A program made the position numbers and the translations under genes. This document shows positions 14,314-21,503 of a stretch of DNA of 21,503 nt, one piece after another. The stretch covers positions 1 to 21,503 of the forward strand of contig JAGCPM010000161.1 of the NCBI GenBank assembly GCA_017965685.1, given 5' to 3'. The notes under the pieces were generated by a model, which saw nothing but the letters and a program-made list of their open reading frames with translations, was not told the origin of the DNA and ran no database searches. Each line of letters starts with the position of its first letter. Position 1 is the stretch's first letter. This DNA is from Kiritimatiellia bacterium. GTDB taxonomy: Bacteria > Verrucomicrobiota > Kiritimatiellia > RFP12 > UBA1067.

Positions 14314-15107
14314 TGAGCGCTCCTTCTTGCGAGTTCGATCTTTTTCGCCTTGGTGCCTTCGCGAATCATGCGTTTCAACTTCTTTTCGTCACCGGAAGCA
14401 ATCGCGCCGCGCATCTCCCCCATGCGCGCGATGAAAGAGTCGAGCACTTTCACGAGAGAGTCTTTGTTTCCGAGGTAGAGGCGCGACCAGTCGTCTTCGT
14501 TCTGGGTCGCGATGCGAGTCATGTCATCGTAGCTGCCGGCCGAAAAGCCGAGCGAACGGGCGACCTTCGGATCGCGCGAATAGCTCGTCGCGATCACATG
14601 GCAAAGCTGGCTTGTAAAGGCGATCATGGAGTCGTGCGTTTTCGCGTCCGCCACAACGACACGCGCGAAACCCACGCTTTTGAAAAACGCCTCAAGCTTC
14701 GCGAGGACCTCCTTAGGCGCGCCATTCTTCTCCGGCACAAGAATCATCGACGCGCCCTTGAAAAGCCCTGCAAGGGAATTCTCGTAACCCGAAACCTCCC
14801 TGCCGGCCATCGGATGGCCGCCGATGAACGTCCAGCCGTTCTTCTCCACCTTTGAGATGGCTCGCATTATGTTGCGCTTAGTCCCGCAAATATCAACCAC
14901 GACAGCGCCTTTGCGGAAATCATTCCTGTGGGCGGCGATCCAAGGGACAATCGCTTCGGGCGGCATGCAGACCATAACGAGCTCTGCGTCCGAAAGCTTC
15001 TCGCCGCAGTCGCCGTGGTGAAGACCGGCTACATCGTGCCCGGCCTTTTTCGCCGCCTTGAAGAACGAGCCGCCTATCAGCCCCAGACCTGCGACAGCCA
15101 CCTTCAT
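14310..15107 (-). CDS. tyrA: prephenate dehydrogenase
   Basis: 265 residues. It converts prephenate to 4-hydroxyphenylpyruvate for tyrosine, using NAD(P)+. Seen: a Rossmann start VAVAGLGLIGGSFFKAAKKA (glycines 7, 9, 12), VVVDICGTKR, the active-site FIGGHPMAGREVSGYEN with His98, and a helical C-terminal dimer domain with THDSMIAFTSQLCHVIA and GFSAGSYDDMTRIA. No ACT domain is attached, so feedback control through tyrosine would need another site. Start ATG 15107 overlaps the chorismate mutase stop by 4 nt; longer upstream starts would lie inside that gene. Confidence 0.94.
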   Translation of the reverse strand: MKVAVAGLGLIGGSFFKAAKKAGHDVAGLHHGDCGEKLSDAELVMVCMPPEAIVPWIAAHRNDFRKGAVVVDICGTKRNIMRAISKVEKNGWTFIGGHPMAGREVSGYENSLAGLFKGASMILVPEKNGAPKEVLAKLEAFFKSVGFARVVVADAKTHDSMIAFTSQLCHVIATSYSRDPKVARSLGFSAGSYDDMTRIATQNEDDWSRLYLGNKDSLVKVLDSFIARMGEMRGAIASGDEKKLKRMIREGTKAKKIELARRSAQ

Positions 15108-15367
15108 TTCATGCGCCGACTTTCCCTGTCTTTCGAAACGGCGAATATCGCCTTGAAGATCGCTTCCACGTCTGGAGCGCAATCCTCGCCCGCCTGGGAT
15201 GCGACACGCGAAAGGATTTCGCGCTCCCTGCCGCAATCCTCGATTCGCGCACCCGATTCCTTCTTGGCGGCAGCAATCCGGTCGACGAGAGCGAGCCTTC
15301 TTGCGATAAGCGGCACGAGCGAGGAGTCGATAGAGTCTATCTCTTCGCGGAGCGCGGACAAATCCAT
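15104..15367 (-). CDS. chorismate mutase, AroQ class
   Basis: 87 residues, a free-standing all-helical mutase that rearranges chorismate to prephenate, the substrate of the next gene product TyrA. Seen: LREEIDSIDSSLVPLIARRL followed by VDRIAAAKKESG and GREREILSRVAS, the usual AroQ pattern with conserved Arg, Lys and Glu positions. The ATG shares one base with the DAHP synthase stop (TGATG), and GGGAGG sits within the end of that gene. In related bacteria this domain is often fused to DAHP synthase or TyrA; here it lies separate between the two. Confidence 0.92.
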   Translation of the reverse strand: MDLSALREEIDSIDSSLVPLIARRLALVDRIAAAKKESGARIEDCGREREILSRVASQAGEDCAPDVEAIFKAIFAVSKDRESRRMK

Positions 15368-16368
15368 CAAACAACCTCCCTTATGCGCGAAATCCTCGCC
15401 ATCGTGGCGTCGAACATCGCCGGAGTCTGGCTCTGCGCGCCGTCGCACCTTGCGCGCGGCGGATCGTTGTGCACCTCGATTATGAGGCCGTCCGCCCCTA
15501 TCGCCGCGGCGGCGACCGACACGGAATCCACCATGTACGCATGGCCGGTCGCGTGCGACGGATCGACCATGACCGGCAGATGCGAAAGCTTGTGCAGGTA
15601 CGTGACCACGCCGAGGTCCAAGGTATTCCTCAAGGCCGTCTCGAACGTCCTTATTCCGCGCTCGCAGAGTATGACGTTCGGATTGCCGGAGGCCAGTATG
15701 TACTCGGCGCTCATAAGCAGCTCCTGCAGCGTGGCGCTCATGCCGCGCTTGAGGAGGATAGGCTTCTTCGTGTAGGCGCCGACCTCCTTCAGGAGGTTGA
15801 AGTTCTGCATGTTCCGCGCGCCGATCTGGATCATGTCCACGTCGTTGAAGCACTCGATATCCTTGAAGTCCATGAGTTCGCTCACGACCGGAAGGCCCGT
15901 TTCCTTCTTAGCGATGGAAAGAAGGCGTATTCCTTCCGCACCCAATCCCTGAAAAGCGTAGGGCGAAGTGCGCGGCTTGAACGCGCCGCCTCTCAGAAGT
16001 TTCGCGCCGGAAGCCTTTACCGCTTTCGCTACGGCTACGATCTGCTCTTCAGACTCGACGCTGCAAGGGCCGGCCGCAACCGCGAAATGCCCGCCGCCAA
16101 TCTTCACGCCCGCGCAATCGATTACGGTGTCGTCCGGATGGAACTTCCTGTTCGCCGCCTTGTACGGCTCCTGGATGCGCTGCACGGTCTCGACCATATC
16201 AAGTGCCTCAATGAGGCCGGGATCGAGATGGGTGATGTCGCCCACGCAGCCGACTATCGTCTCGACGGCGCCCCTCGACACCGTCGGCTCGATCGATTTC
16301 GACCTCAAAAGCAGCTTCAAGCCTTCGATCTGCTCGTCGCTGACGCCCTTCTTTAGCGTGATTATCAC
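15367..16368 (-). CDS. aroF: 3-deoxy-D-arabino-heptulosonate 7-phosphate synthase, type I-beta
   Basis: 333 residues; first step of the shikimate pathway (PEP + erythrose 4-phosphate). Residues 1-~70 are a ferredoxin-like regulatory domain (MIITLKKGVSDEQIEGLKLL) as in Thermotoga-type enzymes, where it senses aromatic amino acids. The TIM-barrel part shows AAGPCSVESEEQI with metal ligand Cys102, KLLRGGAFKPRTSPYAFQGL, QIGARNMQNFNLL, PILLKRGMSAT, LCERGIRTFE and VMVDPSHATGHAYMV. The start is GTG at 16368 with AAGG 7 nt upstream; no upstream ATG fits. It lies 25 nt after the leuB stop, the widest gap in the series, so an internal promoter there is possible but none is obvious. Confidence 0.96.
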   Translation of the reverse strand: MIITLKKGVSDEQIEGLKLLLRSKSIEPTVSRGAVETIVGCVGDITHLDPGLIEALDMVETVQRIQEPYKAANRKFHPDDTVIDCAGVKIGGGHFAVAAGPCSVESEEQIVAVAKAVKASGAKLLRGGAFKPRTSPYAFQGLGAEGIRLLSIAKKETGLPVVSELMDFKDIECFNDVDMIQIGARNMQNFNLLKEVGAYTKKPILLKRGMSATLQELLMSAEYILASGNPNVILCERGIRTFETALRNTLDLGVVTYLHKLSHLPVMVDPSHATGHAYMVDSVSVAAAAIGADGLIIEVHNDPPRARCDGAQSQTPAMFDATMARISRIREVV

Positions 16369-16393
16369 GGTTCGCCTTCTTTCCTTTAATTGA

Positions 16394-17452
16394 TTAAATC
16401 GACTCTGCCACGGCGTCGCCCATTGCCGCCGTGGAAATTTCTCCGCCTATGTCGGCCGTCCTCGCGCCGCCTTTTAGAGCCCTGCCGACCGCGACCTCTA
16501 TCATGTCGGCCTCGGAGGCCATTGCGAAGGACATCCTTAGCATCATCGCCGCCGAAAGTATCGTCGCCAGAGGATTGGCGATTCCCTCGCCGGCGATATC
16601 CGGCGCGCTGCCGTGGATAGGCTCGTACATTCCGAAGCCGCCGTCGCCGACCGATGCCGAAGGGAGCATTCCTATCGAGCCCGTAATCTGGCTCGCCTCG
16701 TCGCTCAGTATGTCGCCGAACATGTTCTCGGTCAAAATCGTGTCGAACCTGCCCGGCACCCTCAAAAGCTGCATAGCCGCGTTATCGACGTACATGTGTT
16801 CTAGCGCGACGTCGCCGAAGGATTCGCGGTGCACCCGCTCGACGGTCTCGCGCCAGAGCCGCGAGGTTGCGAGGACGTTCGCCTTGTCGACGCTCGTCAC
16901 GAGCCCCCTCCGCTTGCGCGCCGCCTCGAAAGCGACTTTCGATATCCTTTCGATTTCACGGACGGAATACGCCATCACGTCCTTGGCGGAGAGGCCGTCC
17001 GCAGAGATCGAATGCTCTCCGAAATAGACGCCGCCCGTAAGTTCCCTCACAACGAGAATATCGAGCCTCTCGCCCACGATGTCGCCCCTCAGCGGCGAAG
17101 CCTTCTTGAGCGGCTCCCAAACTATCGCCGGCCGCAGGTTCGCGAAAAGGCCGAGCTCCTTCCTGAGCGTGAGCAAGGCCCGTTTCTCCGGACGCATCTG
17201 AGCAGGAAGACCATCCCACTTCGGACCGCCCACCGCACCCAGCAGCACGGCATCCGCCTTCTTGCAGGCAGAGAGTGTGTCTTGCGGCAGGCAGTCGCCG
17301 GTCGCATCGTATGCCGCGCCTCCCGCCAGGCGTTCGTCGAAAATGAATTCGTGGCCGCATTTCGCCGCGACAGCCTTCAGCACTTTCATGGCCTCGGCCA
17401 CGATCTCCGGCCCGATTCCATCGCCGGCGAGCACTGCAATGCGTTTCTTCAT
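16394..17452 (-). CDS. leuB: 3-isopropylmalate dehydrogenase
   Basis: 352 residues, normal length. It oxidatively decarboxylates 3-isopropylmalate with NAD+ in leucine synthesis. Seen: [100 protein letters not shown] and [20 protein letters not shown], covering substrate, metal and cofactor sites. ATG 17452 overlaps the leuD stop by 4 nt, with GGAGGAG in the end of leuD. Confidence 0.97.
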   Translation of the reverse strand: MKKRIAVLAGDGIGPEIVAEAMKVLKAVAAKCGHEFIFDERLAGGAAYDATGDCLPQDTLSACKKADAVLLGAVGGPKWDGLPAQMRPEKRALLTLRKELGLFANLRPAIVWEPLKKASPLRGDIVGERLDILVVRELTGGVYFGEHSISADGLSAKDVMAYSVREIERISKVAFEAARKRRGLVTSVDKANVLATSRLWRETVERVHRESFGDVALEHMYVDNAAMQLLRVPGRFDTILTENMFGDILSDEASQITGSIGMLPSASVGDGGFGMYEPIHGSAPDIAGEGIANPLATILSAAMMLRMSFAMASEADMIEVAVGRALKGGARTADIGGEISTAAMGDAVAESI

Positions 17453-17937
17453 CGCGCGCTCCTCCAGTATGCCGCGAGCCCTCCGGCCGCGATGAGTTTC
17501 TGCATAAACGGCGGGAACGGCTCGGCCTTGAATGTCTCGCCGGTCGTTTCGTCCTTGATTAGGCCGACGTCGAAATCTATCGCCACGGTGTCGCCCGCCT
17601 TCACCGATTGAGCCGCCTCGGGCGACTCGAGAATCGGCAATCCAATGTTGAGCGCGTTCCTGTAGAAGATCCTGGCGAACGAGGCGGCGATTACGCAGGA
17701 TACGCCGCATTCTCTTATCGCGATCGGTGCGTGCTCGCGCGAACTGCCGCAGCCGAAATTTCGTCCAGCGACCATTATGTCGCCCGCCTTGACCTTCGCC
17801 GCGAAGCCGGAATCAACGTCCTCCATGCAGTGCCGCGCCAATTCCTTCGCGTCTGGAGTGTTGAGATAGCGCGCAGGGATTATGACGTCGGTATCGACAT
17901 TGTCGCCGAATCTGTGGACAATTCCTCTCGCCTTCAT
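17449..17937 (-). CDS. leuD: 3-isopropylmalate dehydratase small subunit
   Basis: 162 residues, the short form of LeuD found with the ~420-residue LeuC. It forms the swivel domain of the isopropylmalate isomerase. Seen: [18 protein letters not shown] (10-27), the signature [14 protein letters not shown] (58-71), [19 protein letters not shown] and [23 protein letters not shown]. The ATG overlaps the leuC stop by 4 nt, and its stop overlaps leuB, so the two isomerase subunits are translationally coupled. Confidence 0.96.
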   Translation of the reverse strand: MKARGIVHRFGDNVDTDVIIPARYLNTPDAKELARHCMEDVDSGFAAKVKAGDIMVAGRNFGCGSSREHAPIAIRECGVSCVIAASFARIFYRNALNIGLPILESPEAAQSVKAGDTVAIDFDVGLIKDETTGETFKAEPFPPFMQKLIAAGGLAAYWRSAR

Positions 17938-19211
17938 GACGCGCCTCCCGCCGTTTCTTCCGGAAGCGCGATCACGCCCGCTATGGCCGATGCCGCCGCG
18001 ACCGCTGGCGATGCGAGATAGACCTCGCTCCCGACATGACCCATACGCCCCACGAAATTCCTGTTCGTCGTGGCCACGCACTTCTCGCCGTCGGCGAGTA
18101 TTCCCATATATCCGCCCAGGCACGGTCCGCAAGTAGGAGTGGAAACCACCGCACCCGCCTCGACGAAAATCTTGAGGAGTCCTTCTTCCATCGCCTGGAG
18201 CCATATTCTTTGCGTCGCCGGTATGACTATGGCCCTGACGCTTTTCGCGACCTTGCGGCCCTTCATCACTTCAGCCACGATGCGCAAATCACCGATCCTG
18301 CCGTTCGTGCAGCTGCCTATCACGACCTGATCTATCTTGATTCCGGCGACCTCGCGCACCTTCTTCGTGTTTGAGGGCAGATGCGGCAGCGCTATGGTCG
18401 GCTCAAGCGCGCCAAGGTCAATCTCGACAACTCTCTCGTACTCGGCGTCAGAGTCGGCAGCGTATATCTTCGGCTCCTTCGCGCCGTGCACCTTGAGGTA
18501 TTCGAGGCACTTTGCATCGACAGGGAATATGCCGTTCTTCGCGCCCGCCTCGATGGCCATGTTCGCCATCGCGAACCTGTCGTCCATGCCGAGCGCCGCC
18601 ACACCCTCGCCCGCGAATTCGAGCGACATGTACCTCGCGCCGTCCACGCCGATCGTGCCGATGAGGTGGAGTATAGCGTCCTTGCCTCCCACCCATTTGC
18701 GCGGCGAGCCTTTGAGGACGATCTTTATCGCGGAAGGCACCTTGAACCAGGTCTCTCCCGCGCTCATTCCCGCCGCCATGTCGGTCGAGCCGACGCCGGT
18801 CGAGAACGCACCCAGCGCGCCATAGGTGCATGTGTGGCTGTCGGCGCCTATTACGAGGTCGCCGGCTGTGACGAGACCCTTCTCTGGCAGCAAGGCGTGC
18901 TCGATTCCGGAATCCTGCCCCACCTCGAAGTAGTTGGTTATTCCCTGCCCGTTCGCGAACGCCCTCAACATCGCGCACTGCGTCGCCGCCTTGATATCCT
19001 TGTTCGGCGCGAAGTGGTCGGGCACGAGCGCGATTTTCGTGTTGTCGAAAACCTTCTTCCTGCCGAATTTCGGGAACTCGCCTATCGCGACGGGAGTGGT
19101 TATGTCGTTGCCGAGCACGAGATCGAGCTTCGCCATCACGAGCTCTCCGGCGCGCACGGAATGCTTCCCTGCGTGGGCCGCGAGTATCTTCTGGGTCATC
19201 GTCATCGCCAT
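17934..19211 (-). CDS. leuC: 3-isopropylmalate dehydratase large subunit
   Basis: 425 residues, aconitase superfamily with a 4Fe-4S cluster; it isomerises 2- to 3-isopropylmalate with LeuD. Seen: [20 protein letters not shown] (122-141), the first cluster cysteine in VIGSCTNGR (Cys301), the other two in [10 protein letters not shown] (Cys361, Cys364), and a final [10 protein letters not shown] region. Three in-frame ATGs (19211, 19205, 19199) are possible. The first is chosen because GGGG lies 6 nt upstream. The gap to leuA is 17 nt, one of only two real gaps in the series. Confidence 0.96.
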   Translation of the reverse strand: MAMTMTQKILAAHAGKHSVRAGELVMAKLDLVLGNDITTPVAIGEFPKFGRKKVFDNTKIALVPDHFAPNKDIKAATQCAMLRAFANGQGITNYFEVGQDSGIEHALLPEKGLVTAGDLVIGADSHTCTYGALGAFSTGVGSTDMAAGMSAGETWFKVPSAIKIVLKGSPRKWVGGKDAILHLIGTIGVDGARYMSLEFAGEGVAALGMDDRFAMANMAIEAGAKNGIFPVDAKCLEYLKVHGAKEPKIYAADSDAEYERVVEIDLGALEPTIALPHLPSNTKKVREVAGIKIDQVVIGSCTNGRIGDLRIVAEVMKGRKVAKSVRAIVIPATQRIWLQAMEEGLLKIFVEAGAVVSTPTCGPCLGGYMGILADGEKCVATTNRNFVGRMGHVGSEVYLASPAVAAASAIAGVIALPEETAGGAS

Positions 19212-19228
19212 GGACCGCCCCGCTTGCC

Positions 19229-20833
19229 TTACCTGTCCGTATGTCCGGCGAGCAGATCGTCCGCGTCGCCGTAGGTGTGCTGCGCCTTCGATGCCGCGCC
19301 ACGCCCGAGTGCGCCCGTCTTGTCGTTCAGCATCCTGTTCACCGCGTCGAGCGTCGCGAGTATCGAGCCTTCGATGATGTCCGTCGAAATGCCCCTTCCC
19401 CTGAAAACTCCCGTCGCGTCGGCAATCTTCACCGTCACCTCGCCCAATGCATCGCGCCTTTCGGTCACGGCCTGGATCTGGAAGTCCTGGAGCGAGAAAG
19501 TGTGCTTGACTATCTTCTCGACTGCGCGTATCGAGGCGAAGATCGGACCGGTGCCGAACGCGCTTTCGGTGTGAGTCTTTTTTCCTCTGGCGAGAGTCAC
19601 GCATGCAGTGGAGTACATCTTGTTGCCGGTCGATATCACGTAGTTGAGGAGCGTGAAATCCTTCGCGTTCGGCTTTCTGGCGCCGGCGACCTTCTCGACG
19701 AGCGCGACGATATCCCTCTCGTCTATCTTCTTCTTGAGGTCGGCGAGTTTCTTGAACTCGGCGAAGACCATGTCTTCCGTCGCCTTGTCGAGCGTGATGC
19801 CGAGGTCTGAAAGCCTCTGCGAAAACGCATGCTGCCCGGAATGCTTGCCGAGGACGAGAGAAGCGTTCTTCACGCCGACCGACTCGGGCGTCATTATCTC
19901 GTAGGTCTTCGCGTTCGCCATCACGCCGTGCTGGTGGATGCCCGACTCGTGGGCGAAGGCGTTTGCGCCGACTATGGGCTTGCTGGGCGAAATCTTTACG
20001 CCCGTGATCTTCGCGAGCAGGCTTGCAGTCCGCGCGAGCTCTTCGGTTTTGATGCCGTATTCCAGGTTGTACGCGTCCTTGCGCGTCCTTAGGCCCATGA
20101 CGATTTCTTCAAGAGCCGCATTGCCCGCCCTTTCGCCGATTCCGCATATGCAGCACTCCGCCTGCCGCGCTCCGGCCGCGATTCCGGCGAGCGTATTCGC
20201 GACCGCCAGCCCAAGATCGTTGTGGCAGTGGAGCGACACGGTCGCCTTCGAGATGTTCGGCACTCTGCCGATTACGTTCGAGACCATCGCGCGTATCTCG
20301 TCAGGCGTGGAATAGCCAACAGTGTCGGGAAGGTTTATCGTCGTGGCGCCGGCGTCGATCGCGGCCTCCACGACCCTGCACATGTAGTCACTGTCGGTCC
20401 GGCTGGCGTCCTCGAGAGAAAACTCCACGTCGTCGCATAGATTCCTCGCGTACCTGACCGCCTCGACAGCCCTCTTGAGCGCTTCTTCGCGCGTCATTTT
20501 GAGTTTGTACTTGAGGTGCAGGTCGCTCGTCGCGAGGAAGGTGTGCAGCCTCGGCCTCGCCGCGCCTTTGACCGCTTCGTGGGCGGCGTCGATGTCCTTC
20601 TTGAGTGCCCTGCAAAGCGACGCCACCACGCACTTCTTTACCGCGAGCGAAATCTGCTTCACGCTTTCGAAGTCGCCTGGACTCGCTATCGCGAAACCTG
20701 CCTCGATTATGTCCACGCCCAGCGATTCCAGCTGCGCGGCCATCCTCAGTTTCTCCTCGATGTTCATCGAGTATCCAGGGGCTTGTTCTCCGTCACGAAG
20801 CGTCGTGTCGAAGAATTTCACTTTGTCTTTCAT
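19229..20833 (-). CDS. leuA: 2-isopropylmalate synthase
   Basis: 534 residues. It condenses acetyl-CoA with 2-oxoisovalerate, the first committed step to leucine. Seen: the catalytic start [17 protein letters not shown] (7-23), [32 protein letters not shown] with metal ligands His202 and His204, [26 protein letters not shown] and [10 protein letters not shown]. From about 395 on lies the LeuA C-terminal regulatory domain that binds leucine in known enzymes ([38 protein letters not shown]). The end is some 20 residues longer than usual. ATG 20833 has AAGGAG 5 nt upstream and overlaps the smc stop by 4 nt. (R)-citramalate synthase is less likely, given the adjacent leuCDB. Confidence 0.95.
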   Translation of the reverse strand: MKDKVKFFDTTLRDGEQAPGYSMNIEEKLRMAAQLESLGVDIIEAGFAIASPGDFESVKQISLAVKKCVVASLCRALKKDIDAAHEAVKGAARPRLHTFLATSDLHLKYKLKMTREEALKRAVEAVRYARNLCDDVEFSLEDASRTDSDYMCRVVEAAIDAGATTINLPDTVGYSTPDEIRAMVSNVIGRVPNISKATVSLHCHNDLGLAVANTLAGIAAGARQAECCICGIGERAGNAALEEIVMGLRTRKDAYNLEYGIKTEELARTASLLAKITGVKISPSKPIVGANAFAHESGIHQHGVMANAKTYEIMTPESVGVKNASLVLGKHSGQHAFSQRLSDLGITLDKATEDMVFAEFKKLADLKKKIDERDIVALVEKVAGARKPNAKDFTLLNYVISTGNKMYSTACVTLARGKKTHTESAFGTGPIFASIRAVEKIVKHTFSLQDFQIQAVTERRDALGEVTVKIADATGVFRGRGISTDIIEGSILATLDAVNRMLNDKTGALGRGAASKAQHTYGDADDLLAGHTDR

Positions 20834-21420
20834 TTTTTCTCCTTGATGCCAAGATCGGCAAGTCGCATCGAGAGGATTCTCGACACGCCTTTCTCTTGCT
20901 GGGAGACTCCGTAGACAAGGTCGGAACCCGCTATCGTATGCTGGTTGTGCGTTATGATTAGGAATTGCGATTCGACAAGAAACTCTTTCAGTTGCTCCAC
21001 GAAGCGGCCTATGTTCGCGTCGTCGAGCGCGGCGTCTAGTTCGTCGAGCATGCAGAACGGCGCCGGCTTGATCATGAAGATCGAGAAGAGCAGCGCGACC
21101 GCCGTCATCGTCCTCTCTCCGCCGGAAAGGAGCGTCACGGACTGCGGCCTCTTTCCGGGCGGCCGGGCGATTATGTCGATGCCGCACTCGAGGGGGTCTT
21201 CCTCGTTCTCCAACAGCACGAGCCTCGCCTCGCCGCCACCGAAGAGCTTTGTGAACATCGCCTGGAAGTTCTTGTTGGCCTGCTCGAAGGTCGTCTTGAA
21301 CATCTCGCCCGAAGTGTCATTTAGGTTCGTGATGAGCGCCAGTATCTTTTCCTTGGCGGCGAGAAGGTCCTCTTCCTGCGCCTTCTCCTTCGCGTAGCGC
21401 TTGCGGAGAGGCCCTTCCAA
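20830..21420 (-). CDS. smc: chromosome segregation ATPase SMC, C-terminal head only (5' end cut)
   Basis: 196 readable residues of the C-terminal ATPase head of SMC, the coiled-coil condensin subunit that organises the chromosome. Seen: the end of the coiled coil (RYAKEKAQEEDLLAAKEKIL), NFQAMFTKLFGGGEARL, signature LSGGERTMTAVALLFSIF (98-115), Walker B FCMLDELDAALDD (122-134) and FLIITHNQHTIAGSDLVYGV. A full SMC would continue far upstream (higher coordinates), but an in-frame TAA at 21429-21427 and unrelated sequence block it. The TTG at 21420 is only the first codon after the break, not a believable start. This is probably an assembly join, otherwise a truncated gene. smc preceding leuA with an ATGA overlap is itself unusual. 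Confidence 0.85.
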   Translation of the reverse strand: MEGPLRKRYAKEKAQEEDLLAAKEKILALITNLNDTSGEMFKTTFEQANKNFQAMFTKLFGGGEARLVLLENEEDPLECGIDIIARPPGKRPQSVTLLSGGERTMTAVALLFSIFMIKPAPFCMLDELDAALDDANIGRFVEQLKEFLVESQFLIITHNQHTIAGSDLVYGVSQQEKGVSRILSMRLADLGIKEKK

Positions 21421-21503
21421 TTGAAGTTAAGGCCGAAGGAACCGGTGAATTTAGGCTGTACGGAACCCAGGAATACCTCGGACTCGGAAACAGGCAGGCC
21501 GTC
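21421..21503 (-). CDS. SusC/TonB-dependent receptor-like fragment, probably foreign to this contig
   Basis: Read from the right edge on the minus strand, the frame gives [20 protein letters not shown] followed by GSFGLNFNWKGL. The pattern 'lG...QPkftgsfglnf.wKgl' is that of the beta-barrel near the C-terminus of SusC/RagA-type TonB receptors, which are typical of Bacteroidota. It is not in the smc frame and shows no link to smc. The match to SusC ends around 21405-21420, where the smc head begins. The fragment is too short for a firm family call. Confidence 0.4.

Overview
The window looks like a contig piece from a Gram-negative bacterium of the PVC group, most likely a Kiritimatiellota/Verrucomicrobiota-type gut or rumen lineage. 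This placement is inferred, not proven. It rests on a DcaP-like outer-membrane porin with a signal peptide, a lipoprotein, GC-rich coding DNA with many 4-nt ATGA gene overlaps, and a stray C-terminal domain of a kind I associate with large surface proteins of that group.

Layout. Positions 1-215 (minus) hold the N-terminus of a PotA-type ABC ATPase with its own promoter. Divergent from it, a strong sigma70-like promoter (330-359) drives a region of about 415 nt (366-779) that folds by eye into many stable helices and does not look protein-coding. It ends just before a strong Shine-Dalgarno and a 31-codon ORF (806-901). Next come an AT-richer gene for a membrane-anchored coiled-coil/Sel1-repeat protein (1066-2397) and a headless remnant of a surface protein (2404-2781). 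The spacer 2782-3184 carries a striking array: seven 17-bp palindromes at exactly 23-bp spacing (2888-3042), then a porin promoter.

The plus strand 3185-8955 is a compact four-gene cluster: DcaP-like porin, NSS-family Na+ symporter, NhaC-type Na+/H+ antiporter with a signal peptide and a repeated C-terminal tail, and an amino-acid-type substrate-binding lipoprotein. Together they could form a Na+-coupled route for a small solute across both membranes (inference).

The minus strand from about 21420 down to 9015 is one long, tightly packed cistron series, read from high to low coordinates: smc (3' part), leuA, leuC, leuD, leuB, aroF (DAHP synthase), chorismate mutase, tyrA, an aroC-aroD fusion, aroE, mtnN, ispF, a tatD-like gene and a cinA-HAD fusion. 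Ten of the junctions are ATGA overlaps. It joins leucine synthesis, much of the shikimate/tyrosine pathway, SAH/MTA salvage, isoprenoid synthesis and repair-type enzymes.

The last ~85 bases (21421-21503) do not continue smc. In another frame they encode a SusC/TonB-receptor-like segment, and an in-frame stop cuts smc off. I read this as a probable assembly misjoin, or less likely a real rearrangement. The most novel-looking items are the structured RNA with its micro-ORF, the 23-bp-phased palindrome array, and the aroC-aroD and cinA-HAD fusions.
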